Shown piece after piece: positions 17,478 to 26,193 of a DNA stretch of 64,000 nt. A program made the translations under genes and the position numbers. The stretch is from Paenibacillus sp. MAEPY2 (GTDB lineage Bacteria; Bacillota; Bacilli; Paenibacillales; Paenibacillaceae), in contig NZ_AWUK01000027.1 in the NCBI RefSeq assembly GCF_000499205.1, forward strand, positions 93,884 to 157,883, written 5' to 3'. Numbering within the stretch: the first letter of the stretch is position 1; each line of letters opens with the position of its first letter. The notes beneath the pieces are model-generated. The model ran no database searches. It was not told the DNA's origin and saw nothing but the letters and a program-made list of their open reading frames with translations.

Positions 17478-18218
17478 ATGCTACATATTCGTAAAACGTT
17501 CATCACTGCACTTGCTATTCTATTCATCATTCCATTGTTACTGCCGCAATCGGCTTCAGCTACATCATCCACATCCAAGAATGCTGGAAATAAAGCGAGC
17601 TCCAAGATCATATATCTAACTTTCGATGATGGGCCGACCGCCCACACGGGACAATTGCTGGATATTCTGGATCAGTACAATGCCAAAGCGACCTTCTTCA
17701 TGCTCGGACCTCAGATGGAGAAATTTCAGAAGGCCACCAAGCGTATCGTTGCAGACGGACATGGACTGGGCTTGCACGGTGTAACGCATGTTCCAAGCAA
17801 ATTTTATAAATCCGCATACAGTGGTTTGAAAGAAATGCAGCAGGCAAATGAAAGTCTGAACAAAGTGGCAGGCGTCAAAACGAGTCTCGTTCGCACTCCG
17901 TACGGTAGCAAACCGTATCTCAAACCCGCATACCGCAATGTTCTATTAGGTCAGGGTGGATTCCATCTGTGGGATTGGAATGTGGATTCCGAAGATTGGA
18001 AATACAAGAAGGATCATCAGAAAGTGTACAACAGCGTGATGAAGCAGATCCATAATGTGCAAAAAAGCGGAACCACCCCTGTGGTATTGATGCACGATCA
18101 GGAAGCGACATTAAAAGTACTTCCGCAAGTGTTAAAAACACTGAAAGCAGAAGGATACCATTTTGAAGTGCTGACGAAGAAAGTACAGCCCGTGAATTTC
18201 TGGAATGACAAACGTTAA
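17478..18218 (+). CDS. Secreted polysaccharide deacetylase (NodB family)
   Basis: 246 residues from ATG 17478, with AAGGGAG at 17461-17468. The N terminus is a Sec signal peptide (RKTFITALAILFIIPLLLPQSASA, cleavage after SASA). NodB motifs are in order: TFDDGP (catalytic base and metal Asp), HGVTH (metal histidines), RTPYG, DWNVDSEDW and VVLMHD. It should remove N-acetyl groups from peptidoglycan or a related polymer outside the membrane. It precedes a lipoprotein gene by 60 bases, so the two may be co-transcribed. Confidence 0.92.
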   Translation: MLHIRKTFITALAILFIIPLLLPQSASATSSTSKNAGNKASSKIIYLTFDDGPTAHTGQLLDILDQYNAKATFFMLGPQMEKFQKATKRIVADGHGLGLHGVTHVPSKFYKSAYSGLKEMQQANESLNKVAGVKTSLVRTPYGSKPYLKPAYRNVLLGQGGFHLWDWNVDSEDWKYKKDHQKVYNSVMKQIHNVQKSGTTPVVLMHDQEATLKVLPQVLKTLKAEGYHFEVLTKKVQPVNFWNDKR

Positions 18219-18278
18219 TATACTGGCTGGACAACAATGTAAGTTAATCTCAATAACGGCTTCAAGGAGGACAACAAC

Positions 18279-19193
18279 ATGAGTAAACCTAAATTATGGA
18301 TGACGATTCCTGTGACAACAGCAGTGCTGCTTGCTCTTGCAGGGTGTGGTGGTCAGGATACCAAAACATCAACAGCGGATAACACATCCCCTGCGGTTGG
18401 CGAACAGACTCAGTCAGGAAGTGGAGGAGCGGATTTCTCCGGTGGAACGAAAGATAGCGGAACAGATACAACAGGAACAACGGGCACGGAAGGTTCGGTA
18501 GGCAGCGGGACATCAACATCGAATCCGGAAACGGCCAGTAACGGTCAAGCCCAGCAAAGCTCAAAAGACATCATTCAGGACATCCGCAGTCAGCTGAAGA
18601 TGAAAAACGCTTCGTTCCCTACTTCATTTTCCTTGGAAAAAGGAAAACATCTGACTGCATCGATTACATCGAACACCTCAGATGCGTTCCATATTAATTT
18701 TTATTCTACTGACCAGCCTGTTGCGGTGAATGATGCTTCGTTGACGGCCTCTGGCAGCAAGGTGCCTGTTCTGGCATCCTATGAAGTGAAGACGTATAAG
18801 GATCCGAACAGTACGGATATTTTCCCTGATACAGACTTGAATGACGTGCCGAAGGATATGACAGTGGATCTGGGACATGGCATCAAGGGCATGACTGAAG
18901 GCGCGGCGGGCAGTCAGTATCTCACTTGGACAGAGGGAAGATGGACGCTTCAGATTCGATCTGTTTCCCAGGATAACATGAACAATCCGGGGATTGCGAA
19001 GAGAATGGTGGAATATTTGGAGTCCCATACACTGCCTGTACCAAAGGAAAAAGGATTCGTCAATGGGGAGTACCCAAGCGGTGGTAAAAGCGTCAATGTA
19101 ACGATCTCCTGGCAAGAGGGCAAGCAGATTCATCAGCTCCAGACCGAGCAGGTGCCTCTGGAAGCTTTGGGCATGGTGGTTTCTGTAAAATAA
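18279..19193 (+). CDS. Lipoprotein of unknown function
   Basis: 304 residues; AAGGAGG lies just upstream. A lipobox LALAGC gives lipid-modified Cys23. Then comes a long low-complexity Ser/Thr/Gly linker (about residues 25-95) and a folded domain of about 200 residues (ILDQ-like start near DIIQDIRSQLKMKN, ending VPLEALGMVVSVK). The folded part looks beta-rich and is not a family I recognise. It is probably anchored to the outer face of the membrane. It follows the polysaccharide deacetylase with a 60-base gap and ends at a terminator, so a shared cell-envelope role is plausible. Confidence 0.82.
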   Translation: MSKPKLWMTIPVTTAVLLALAGCGGQDTKTSTADNTSPAVGEQTQSGSGGADFSGGTKDSGTDTTGTTGTEGSVGSGTSTSNPETASNGQAQQSSKDIIQDIRSQLKMKNASFPTSFSLEKGKHLTASITSNTSDAFHINFYSTDQPVAVNDASLTASGSKVPVLASYEVKTYKDPNSTDIFPDTDLNDVPKDMTVDLGHGIKGMTEGAAGSQYLTWTEGRWTLQIRSVSQDNMNNPGIAKRMVEYLESHTLPVPKEKGFVNGEYPSGGKSVNVTISWQEGKQIHQLQTEQVPLEALGMVVSVK

Positions 19194-19225
19194 ATCGTAT
19201 GGCTTTAAAATGAAGCTTCAAAAGG

Positions 19226-19267
19226 AAATAGGCTGGCCCGGAGTGAGTGCTCCAGACCAGCCTATTT
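19226..19267. terminator. Terminator between lipoprotein gene and desR
   Basis: An 11-bp stem, AAATAGGCTGG at 19226-19236 and CCAGCCTATTT at 19257-19267. Its AT-rich flanks on both sides suit a bidirectional terminator for the convergent lipoprotein and desR genes. Confidence 0.8.
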
Positions 19268-19338
19268 GTATTAGCAAGGTACATCGTACCATCGTCGTAC
19301 CTTATTTATTTATGTTTCAGTGGGTTAAAGCGGTACTT

Positions 19339-19938
19339 TCATTTAAACCACCCTTTTTCTTTTGAGCGGGTAATGGCTTCAATACGGTTACTCGCATTTA
19401 ACTTATTGAGGATAATAGAGATGTAATTCCGCACCGTGCCGGTTGTAATAAATAGATGTCCGGCAATTTCCTTTGTATTTTTGCCGTCGGCCATCAGGCC
19501 GAGAACGGCATTTTCACGTTCGGTCAGCGGATTTTCTTGTACATAAGCCTCATCCACCAGGTCGGGAGCGAAAATACGTCTTCCATTCATGACCTGACGG
19601 ATCGCTTCAGCAAGTTCTTCGATGGGGCTATCCTTTAACAGATAACCGCGTACACCGCCTTTCAAAGCGCGTTCGAAATAGCCAGTCCGGGCAAAGGTTG
19701 TCAAAATAATGACTTTACAGTTCATACCCTTAAGTTCCTCAGCGGCCTCCAGGCCACTTTTGACGGGCATTTCAATGTCCATCAGACAGATGTCGGGCAT
19801 ATGCTCACGGACAAGAGCAAGGGCTTCCTGTCCGTTGCTTGCACGCCCAACCACCTCCATATCCTCTTCCAGGTTGAGCAGGGAAGACAAGGCCCCCAGC
19901 ATCATACGCTGGTCTTCGGCGATTACGATCCTGATCAT
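19339..19938 (-). CDS. desR: Response regulator of the cold-membrane thermosensor system
   Basis: 199 residues. An N-terminal receiver domain carries the phosphoacceptor Asp54 in CLMDIEMP, with acidic residues AEDQ and the switch Thr in ILTTF. The C-terminal NarL/LuxR helix-turn-helix reads PLTERENAVLGLMADGKNTKEI, then GTVRNYISIILNKL. The gene overlaps desK by four bases (ATGA) and lies in the des-desK-desR block, so it should be phosphorylated by DesK when the membrane stiffens and then activate des. Candidate operators are described upstream of des. Confidence 0.93.
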   Translation of the reverse strand: MIRIVIAEDQRMMLGALSSLLNLEEDMEVVGRASNGQEALALVREHMPDICLMDIEMPVKSGLEAAEELKGMNCKVIILTTFARTGYFERALKGGVRGYLLKDSPIEELAEAIRQVMNGRRIFAPDLVDEAYVQENPLTERENAVLGLMADGKNTKEIAGHLFITTGTVRNYISIILNKLNASNRIEAITRSKEKGWFK

Positions 19939-21071
19939 TCTTCAACCTCCTTAATTGGTTTGCGGACTAGCTTGGGAACATGGATGACAATGCTTGTACC
20001 TTCCAAGCCTGCTCCGGAGCGAATATCCAGACATCCATTAACAAATTCAAGTCGTTCTTTCATACCCAAGATTCCAGTACCACGCCGTTCTTGTTTGCGG
20101 GTACGTTCGATTCCGACGCCATTATCCTGAACCGTCAGCACATTATCGGACGGTGTTTCCTCAATACGGATGGTGCATACAGCTGCCTGACTGTGTTTGA
20201 CAACATTCGTGACAGCTTCTTTCAGACACATGCCGAGCACATTTTCATTCAGCTGGGACGTATCCTGCAATTTCGGATTGCCTTCCAGTACATATTCAAT
20301 CGAGGCCGCCTTCAAAATCTGTTCGGCACGGAATAGCTCATCTACTAATTGTGTACCACGCATGGTGGTTACCATCTCTCGAACTTCCTTCAGGGCCGTG
20401 CTCGCTGTTTGTCTCAGGTCATTCAATTCGATCTCGGCCTGATCGGGATTGTTGCGAAGCAGACGCCTCGCCAAATCGGTTTTTAGACCGATAAGGGAGA
20501 GCTTCTGTCCAAGTGTATCGTGCAGATCTCGTGCGATGCGTTGCCGTTCTTCCATTTTCACCAGATCATCCAGCCGTTTGTTGGCATTCTCCAGTTGGCC
20601 TTCCAGCTGTTCCCGTTTGTTTTTGTTATACGTGCTGATCGGGAGCAGAATGGATGCCATAAGACTGATGAATACAAACGGAAACTGACTGAGCAACAGG
20701 GTGCTCTGCTTGATGAAACTATAGTTAATGGTTAGAAAACTGGCCGCCAAATTCACTGAATAGAGGGTGAAGAAACCGGCTTTATTTTTAATATTCCCAA
20801 TAAAAAAAGCAAGAAACAACGAGAAGTAAGCATAATCATATGCGATGGTCATCGTAATCGATATGGCGATCAGCAGTCCAATCCACATATACACCTGCCA
20901 GCCCTTCGTGATGAAGGCAAGCAGATAACAGACGAAGAAGAACAGGATGATGAAAATTCCCGCCACCATGGGCCACAATTTGGAATATTGCGAAATATAA
21001 TAGAAGGGCAGGATGAAAAAGACTAGCCATACATATGGATTTAAACCTGTATTTTTATAAAAGAGCTGCAT
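19935..21071 (-). CDS. desK: Membrane thermosensor histidine kinase
   Basis: 378 residues. The N terminus (NTGLNPYVWLVFFILPFYYI) strongly resembles B. subtilis DesK, followed by about five membrane helices to residue 146, a coiled-coil linker (KREQLEGQLENANKRLDDLVKMEERQ) and the HisKA_3 motif RIARDLHDTLGQ with His184. The C-terminal ATPase has MCLKEAVTNVVKHSQA and DNGVGI. In the family, membrane thickening on cooling switches the protein from phosphatase to kinase towards DesR. It is co-transcribed with desR (4-base overlap) and lies 105 bases after des. Confidence 0.94.
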   Translation of the reverse strand: MQLFYKNTGLNPYVWLVFFILPFYYISQYSKLWPMVAGIFIILFFFVCYLLAFITKGWQVYMWIGLLIAISITMTIAYDYAYFSLFLAFFIGNIKNKAGFFTLYSVNLAASFLTINYSFIKQSTLLLSQFPFVFISLMASILLPISTYNKNKREQLEGQLENANKRLDDLVKMEERQRIARDLHDTLGQKLSLIGLKTDLARRLLRNNPDQAEIELNDLRQTASTALKEVREMVTTMRGTQLVDELFRAEQILKAASIEYVLEGNPKLQDTSQLNENVLGMCLKEAVTNVVKHSQAAVCTIRIEETPSDNVLTVQDNGVGIERTRKQERRGTGILGMKERLEFVNGCLDIRSGAGLEGTSIVIHVPKLVRKPIKEVEE

Positions 21072-21176
21072 CCACTTTTGAATGAAAATTCTCCTCCTCG
21101 GACTTGCAGTGTACTCAAACTTAGCCTGACTGTAGCATGACTTTAGCCTGAATACAAGAAAACGAATCCGACAGAG

Positions 21177-22235
21177 TTAAGGCTTCTCTGTCAGACCCGC
21201 TTGGTTGTTTACTCGGATAGGCGGTTGAACATAAGGCTTGCGGGATAAGGTTTTGATCTCACCAAAGCTGATAAATTGCTTGGATTCTTCGTCCCACAGA
21301 CGGAAGCGAAGGGCAGCCAGACTGGAACGAAGCGTAATCGTTGTAGCATTCTGCAATGGCGGTGTTGCGTTATGTGCTTCTTCCAAATAATAGTTGGGTA
21401 CACGTGGGCTCAAGTGATGCACATGGTGGAACCCGATATTGCCGCTAATCCACTGCAACAATTTTGGCAGTTTATAATATGAACTACCTTCTACAGCAGC
21501 TTTTACATAACTCCACTCATCTTCATGTTCAAAATACGTATCTTCAAATTGATGCTGTACATAGAACAGCCAGATACCGAAGAAGCCAGAGAAGAAAAAT
21601 ACGGGTGCTTGCACCAGTACAAAAGCCTGCCAGCCGATTAACCAACACATAAAGGCATAAAGGGCTACAATCAGCACTGTAGTCAGGTGAGTATTCATAC
21701 GCTCTTTACGTCTTGCACCTTTACGGTTAAAGCGGTAAGCGAACAAAAACACATAAATGGGTCCAATACCAAACATGACAAACGGATTACGATAAATACG
21801 GTAGAAGAGACGACCCCAAGGGGAAGCGGCTTTGTATTCATCAACGGTCATGACCCAGATATCACCTACACCACGTTTATCGAGATTGCTGCTCGTTGCG
21901 TGATGAATGGAATGTTCGTTTTTCCATTGCAGGTAGGGCGTCAGGGTTAATACCCCTGTAATGGTGCCCAGAATGTCGTTGGCACGTTTGCTTTTAAAGA
22001 ATGAACCATGACAGCAGTCATGGAAAATGATAAACGTTCTAAGGACAAATCCCGAGGCTACGAGGGCAATCGGAAATGTCAGCCAGTAGGACACGGACAG
22101 GCTATAGTACGCTGCGGCCCATAATAATAATAGTGGCAGTATGGAATTCACTAATTGTTGGATACTCAGGCGAAGATTATTTTTCTCATAAGGGGTTACT
22201 TCTTTTTTAAGCGCCATCTCTTTGGTTCTGCTCAT
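21177..22235 (-). CDS. des: Acyl-lipid fatty acid desaturase
   Basis: 352 residues, an integral membrane desaturase with the three histidine boxes: HDCCH at residues 72-76, HSIHH at 108-112, and HHVHH near residue 275. These bind a di-iron centre that uses O2 and ferredoxin or flavodoxin to introduce a double bond into membrane phospholipid acyl chains, delta-5 in B. subtilis. Start ATG 22235 with a GGAGGACG-like site upstream. It is the first gene of des-desK-desR, which forms a feedback loop: desaturation refluidises the membrane and returns DesK to its phosphatase state. Confidence 0.94.
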   Translation of the reverse strand: MSRTKEMALKKEVTPYEKNNLRLSIQQLVNSILPLLLLWAAAYYSLSVSYWLTFPIALVASGFVLRTFIIFHDCCHGSFFKSKRANDILGTITGVLTLTPYLQWKNEHSIHHATSSNLDKRGVGDIWVMTVDEYKAASPWGRLFYRIYRNPFVMFGIGPIYVFLFAYRFNRKGARRKERMNTHLTTVLIVALYAFMCWLIGWQAFVLVQAPVFFFSGFFGIWLFYVQHQFEDTYFEHEDEWSYVKAAVEGSSYYKLPKLLQWISGNIGFHHVHHLSPRVPNYYLEEAHNATPPLQNATTITLRSSLAALRFRLWDEESKQFISFGEIKTLSRKPYVQPPIRVNNQAGLTEKP

Positions 22236-22326
22236 AGACGTACGTCCTCCTTCAATGGTCGATAACTGTACTCAGTCATAACCTAACGCTTCCTGGGAAA
22301 ATGTCTCCGAGTGAGGCGTTTTTATC

Positions 22327-22417
22327 ATTGTATAAGAATGCGTCCAGTGCAGTAAGTCATAAACGTCAGCACTTTGTAATGATGAATATCAATGATGATC
22401 CATGACAAATGTCATGG
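22327..22417 (-). promoter_or_regulatory. des promoter with two candidate DesR boxes
   Basis: On the minus strand TACAAT (22332-22327) is a good -10 with no recognisable -35, as expected of an activator-dependent promoter. Upstream lie a degenerate box, CTGACGTTTATGAC (22369-22356), and a palindrome, CCATGACATTTGTCATGG (22417-22400). Nine of 14 positions agree between the boxes. B. subtilis DesR binds one palindromic and one degenerate site upstream of des, so the layout fits; the site sequences were not checked against a database. Confidence 0.6.
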
Positions 22418-22490
22418 GTGGACGAAGCAAATCCGCTTTGTAGAGCTGAAAAAGCAGTGTTTTCAGAATCCTTTGTACAATTCGCGCAAC

Positions 22491-22534
22491 AATTTGTATT
22501 ATGTATACAAATTTTGCTCATGGCATGGTAGAAT
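22491..22534 (+). promoter_or_regulatory. Candidate operator and promoter of the YitT-family gene
   Basis: A 9-bp inverted repeat, AATTTGTAT at 22491-22499 and ATACAAATT at 22505-22513, overlaps the place where a -35 would sit for the -10 TAGAAT at 22529-22534. That arrangement suggests an operator, probably for repression. The regulator is not identifiable. Confidence 0.45.
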
Positions 22535-22607
22535 CTATCATTGAGTGGTTATGACAACTTATGAAATTGGTTGATAGGTTGATTTTCTGATGGATTGGAT
22601 GGAGTGA

Positions 22608-23450
22608 ATGATGAAGAAAAGAATAACGGATATTCTATTTATTATGGCGGGTGCATTTCTGTTCGCACTTGCAGTAAACCTGTTCGTCATCCCGAATGAT
22701 TTGGCTGAAGGTGGCGTTACCGGGATTACCATTATTTTGTATTATCTCTTTGAATGGTCTCCTGGACTCATGAACTTGCTTCTGAATGGTATTTTGTTGC
22801 TTGTGGGGTACAAGTTTCTGGACAGAACGACTACGGTGTATACCATTATTGCGGTGGTATTCAACTCGCTGTTCCTGCACTTGACCGAGAGCTGGACGAT
22901 CGCCTCGGACGAGCTTTGGATCAATACTATTTTTGGTGGATTATTTGCCGGTCTGGGTATCGGCTTGATTGTTAGAGTAGGAGGCACAACGGCGGGGACG
23001 GTTATTCTGGCCCGACTTGCCAACAAATATCTGGATTGGAACATCAGTTATGGACTGTTATTCTTCGATCTGATCGTGGCGTTCTCTTCATTCTTCATTA
23101 TAGGGCCGCAAGGGTTGATGTGTACGATTGTCATGCTGTTCGTTGGGACCAAAACGATGGAGTTCATTATTGAAGGGCTCAATCCGAAAAAAGCAGTTAC
23201 GATTATATCTGCCAAACAGGATGCCATTGCTCAGCAGGTCATTGAGAAGATGGATCGGGGAGTCACCGTCCTGTCTGGTCATGGCTATTATACGAAGAAC
23301 CCGAAAGAGATCTTATATATTGTCATTAGCAAACAAGAAGTCCCGATGCTGAAGAAGATTGTGCGAGCAGAGGACGAAATTGCGTTCATAACGATTCATG
23401 ATGTGCGTGACGTATTTGGTGAAGGATTCATTGAATTGTCCAAATCGTAA
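22608..23450 (+). CDS. YitT-family membrane protein (DUF161 plus DUF2179)
   Basis: 280 residues. Five or six membrane helices (ILFIMAGAFLFALAVNLFVIPNDL..., with the family signature PNDLAEGGVTG and RVGGTTAGT) make up the DUF161 region to about residue 190. A cytoplasmic DUF2179 domain follows (KAVTIISAKQDAIAQQVIEKMDRGVTVLSGHGYY). Members are widespread in Firmicutes with several copies per genome and mostly uncharacterised roles. Two adjacent ATG codons (22608 and 22611) could start it, with GGAGTG just upstream. Confidence 0.9.
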   Translation: MMKKRITDILFIMAGAFLFALAVNLFVIPNDLAEGGVTGITIILYYLFEWSPGLMNLLLNGILLLVGYKFLDRTTTVYTIIAVVFNSLFLHLTESWTIASDELWINTIFGGLFAGLGIGLIVRVGGTTAGTVILARLANKYLDWNISYGLLFFDLIVAFSSFFIIGPQGLMCTIVMLFVGTKTMEFIIEGLNPKKAVTIISAKQDAIAQQVIEKMDRGVTVLSGHGYYTKNPKEILYIVISKQEVPMLKKIVRAEDEIAFITIHDVRDVFGEGFIELSKS

Positions 23451-23482
23451 TGAATGAAGCGTGTATGTAAAGAAGTAAGGGA

Positions 23483-23512
23483 GCTGCGGTGTTTATCACT
23501 GCGGCTTTTTTT
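23483..23512 (+). terminator. Terminator after the YitT-family gene
   Basis: GCTGCGGTG at 23483-23491 pairs with CACTGCGGC at 23497-23505 (two wobble pairs), followed by seven T residues. Confidence 0.85.
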
Positions 23513-23680
23513 GTTGTACATCTTGTAAATTCTTATACGCCAAGGAGCAAAGACAAAAAGCTGTACACTTGTGGAACCGATGATATATTGAATTCATTTC
23601 GTTAATAAGAACGTGGTAATCTGCTGCGCTCTTTCCGATGTGATATTCTCTAATCTGCAAATATAAGATATAATATGCAT

Positions 23681-23751
23681 TAATCAGGCTATGGTATCCC
23701 TTCCTTCTGAACTCTTAATAGTACTAGGGGTACCGCTTCCCTGATTTTTTT
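23681..23751 (+). ncRNA. Candidate ~70-nt hairpin RNA or leader attenuator
   Basis: A perfect -10, TATAAT at 23669-23674, would place the transcription start near 23681, exactly at the base of a long hairpin. AATCAGG (23682-23688) pairs with CCTGATT (23740-23746) and GGTATCCC (23693-23700) pairs with GGGGTACC (23727-23734), enclosing a 26-base loop and ending in seven T residues (23745-23751). The hairpin is both the whole predicted transcript and its own terminator. It lies about 100 bases before the TerD-like gene, so it is either a free small RNA or a constitutive attenuator for that gene. No -35 of quality is visible, and no known riboswitch or T-box consensus was found. Confidence 0.5.
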
Positions 23752-23848
23752 AGTTTTTGGACCGCTTTATACATATGAAGAACCGTCACGAGATAGGCCA
23801 AGTATACCAATGCTGAATATATTATCGTCATGTGGGAGAGTACAAGTA

Positions 23849-26011
23849 ATGGACTTATTCTCAATCTATTTCAGCAGGAATTTGAAAGTGATCATCGCAG
23901 AGCGCAAGGGCAAGCTGCCTGTGCGTATATTGGCGACTGCACTTAGAAATTTAGAATCGCTGGGATATACGTTTTCGACGAAATTAATAGATGTGCTGCG
24001 TACCTGGGAACGGAGCACATTTGTTTCCTGGTTTGAGCGACTGATGGGTGAGCTTCAAGAGGTGAAAGAAATCGATTTACAGGAAACCATCATGTATCCC
24101 AGATTTCCCAAGCAAAAAATGAATATTCAGGAGAGTCAGCTTTATCTGACTGTTTTGATGCACTCCTGGAGACAGCAGTTTCCTGAACATGAAAATGAAC
24201 AGGAGCAGCGCATATTATGGCTGGGCAAGCTGCGCCTGCGTGTAATTCAGCTCGGCAGTGAAGCGGATTTTTACCAAGTGGGATTAGACCTGCTTGCAGC
24301 GAAAGCTGCGTTAAAGCCAGTTGCAAGAGATCAGTTGATTTGGTTTGTAACAGAGTATGAGGGCTGGTCCGCATATGAGCCAGAGCCAGAGCAAATACCT
24401 GTGAGGGAAAATGCGGCCATTTACTGTGCGGCTTTATTAAAGGCGGGGCGTGCTTCATTGGAGCAATTCCAGCGGCATTTGCGGACAGCAACAGATATAT
24501 TGTGCTTGGCTGTGGCCTGTTCCGATGGAGATGTCACTTTGAAGGAGAATACCCGCTTCCGTTCATTTAACCGATCTGAACGTCGGGTAATACTCGCTTT
24601 ACTGGAGGCGGCTTCGGACCCGTTGGAAGATTTGTTTCGATATAAAGGACGCTGGCTGAGATTGGCCGAGCGATTGCATCCGGGTGAGTATCAGCACCGT
24701 TATCCAAAGGCAGTAGCGGCGCTGAACCAGCTGCGACGTGGTGAACGACCGCTTACCTTTCATGGCAGGGTGGAACGGGCATTTGAACAGAAGGATAACC
24801 AGCTTATTCTGGAGACGCTCACAGAACGTCCAATAGAGATGGTCGGTCAGCTGGACCGAATGATTCGTTTCGGTGTTCCGGTACAGCATGTGATCGGCAA
24901 ATTGGAAGTTGTGGAAGAAAAGGTCTCGACTCGGGCGCTGCTTCGGGTGTTGGCCCACTTCAGCACAAGGAATGAGTTCCAGGCCAGGAAGAGCTTTTTC
25001 CCAAAAGGCAACACGGCAAATCTGTATGTCTCCACTAAACCTTTGCAGCCCATATCACTGGAGGATATTCATACGGTAATTTCTGCGGTAGAGCATATAC
25101 TGTTGAAACGATTTGCCGGGTTTCCCCCACTTGGTAACGTCTATATTGATGAGAGACTTCAAGACTTTACGGTTCCATGGGGGAAACGCCGGGCAAGCGA
25201 ATCCATTCGAGCTCTATCGCGTGCGTCATGGCTATCGTTGCCCACTGGAGATACGGTTCGCTTTTTCCTGTGGTGGAAAGAAGGCATGATGGGCGCTGAA
25301 CCAACCGGTCGTGTGGATGCCGATCTGTCGAGTGTACTTTATGATCCGATGTGGCGTTATATGGGTCAGACATCCTGCACCTATCGGCAAGCGGACGAAT
25401 ATCAGGCTGCGCATAGCGGTGATATGGTGACGGCACCTGAAAGAGTGGCAAAGTATATGGATGTGCACTTGCCGTCGGTTTCCAGGTTGGGCGCACGTTA
25501 TATGGTGATCATGGTTGACGCATTCAAGGCAGATGCCTTCAAGGACCTACCGGAGTGTTATGCTGGCTGGATGATGCGTCAGGCGCCACAGTCGGATGAG
25601 ATGTTTGAACCTTCAACGGTGCAGGAGCGAATGGAACTGACGGCCGATGCCCGTATTTGTATTCCGGCCATTATTGATGTAGAGGAACGCCGCATTTTGT
25701 GGTGTGATCTCGGCCTAAAGAGACATCCTAAAATGCATCATACTGAGGAGAACAACAAGGCCGATTTGGCTTGGATAGCGCGAGCAATGACGGAGCTGAA
25801 ACGACCGGATTTATATACTTTATTCATGCTTCACGCTAAAGCTAGGGGAACATTGGTGGAGACACTAGGGATGGCCAATCTCGTATTTACAGCAGAGCTG
25901 GAATCCAATCGAGTGGCTGAAGTGGCAGAGTATCTGACAGAAGGGCCACCCGTGGATCGCACCGTGATTACACCTCTGGAGCAGGATTATATTACGAAGC
26001 ATTTTTTGTAA
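23849..26011 (+). CDS. Large protein with C-terminal TerD-like domain (SCO0854/MXAN_6230-like)
   Basis: 720 residues from ATG 23849 with GGGAGAG upstream; the frame is open to an ATG at 23810 without a ribosome binding site. The N-terminal about 430 residues are helical, Leu/Arg-rich and unassigned. The C-terminal about 220 residues contain VDADLSSVLYDPMW, then HSGDMVTAPERVAKYMDVHL, GARYMVIMVDAF and a closing CDLGLK block. These match the pattern of TerD stress-protein domains (aspartate-rich DLS and SGD loops, calcium-binding in tellurium-resistance proteins) and the large actinobacterial and myxobacterial SCO0854/MXAN_6230 proteins. The RING-like metal site named in some members is not visible. 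Cytoplasmic role unknown. Confidence 0.7.
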   Translation: MDLFSIYFSRNLKVIIAERKGKLPVRILATALRNLESLGYTFSTKLIDVLRTWERSTFVSWFERLMGELQEVKEIDLQETIMYPRFPKQKMNIQESQLYLTVLMHSWRQQFPEHENEQEQRILWLGKLRLRVIQLGSEADFYQVGLDLLAAKAALKPVARDQLIWFVTEYEGWSAYEPEPEQIPVRENAAIYCAALLKAGRASLEQFQRHLRTATDILCLAVACSDGDVTLKENTRFRSFNRSERRVILALLEAASDPLEDLFRYKGRWLRLAERLHPGEYQHRYPKAVAALNQLRRGERPLTFHGRVERAFEQKDNQLILETLTERPIEMVGQLDRMIRFGVPVQHVIGKLEVVEEKVSTRALLRVLAHFSTRNEFQARKSFFPKGNTANLYVSTKPLQPISLEDIHTVISAVEHILLKRFAGFPPLGNVYIDERLQDFTVPWGKRRASESIRALSRASWLSLPTGDTVRFFLWWKEGMMGAEPTGRVDADLSSVLYDPMWRYMGQTSCTYRQADEYQAAHSGDMVTAPERVAKYMDVHLPSVSRLGARYMVIMVDAFKADAFKDLPECYAGWMMRQAPQSDEMFEPSTVQERMELTADARICIPAIIDVEERRILWCDLGLKRHPKMHHTEENNKADLAWIARAMTELKRPDLYTLFMLHAKARGTLVETLGMANLVFTAELESNRVAEVAEYLTEGPPVDRTVITPLEQDYITKHFL

Positions 26012-26065
26012 CTAGGATGTAACGAGGATGGAGACTGGATGTAACGTTTGGTCATAGCTCATTGT

Positions 26066-26121
26066 AAAGGGGTATATGTCACGTTGGACCTGCGCGGGTC
26101 ATCATGACATATACCCCTTTT
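26066..26121. terminator. Long bidirectional terminator
   Basis: A 16-bp perfect stem (26066-26081 with 26105-26120, core GGGGTATATGTCA) has an inner GACC/GGTC helix. A run of T residues follows on the plus strand and A-rich sequence precedes it, so it can serve both the TerD-like gene and the convergent kinase gene. Confidence 0.88.
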
Positions 26122-26193
26122 AAGTTTGGATTAATGAGCGTATAAGCAAACATGAGAGTGAACTGAACGGATGGGTTCAGGGTCATTCCATGT

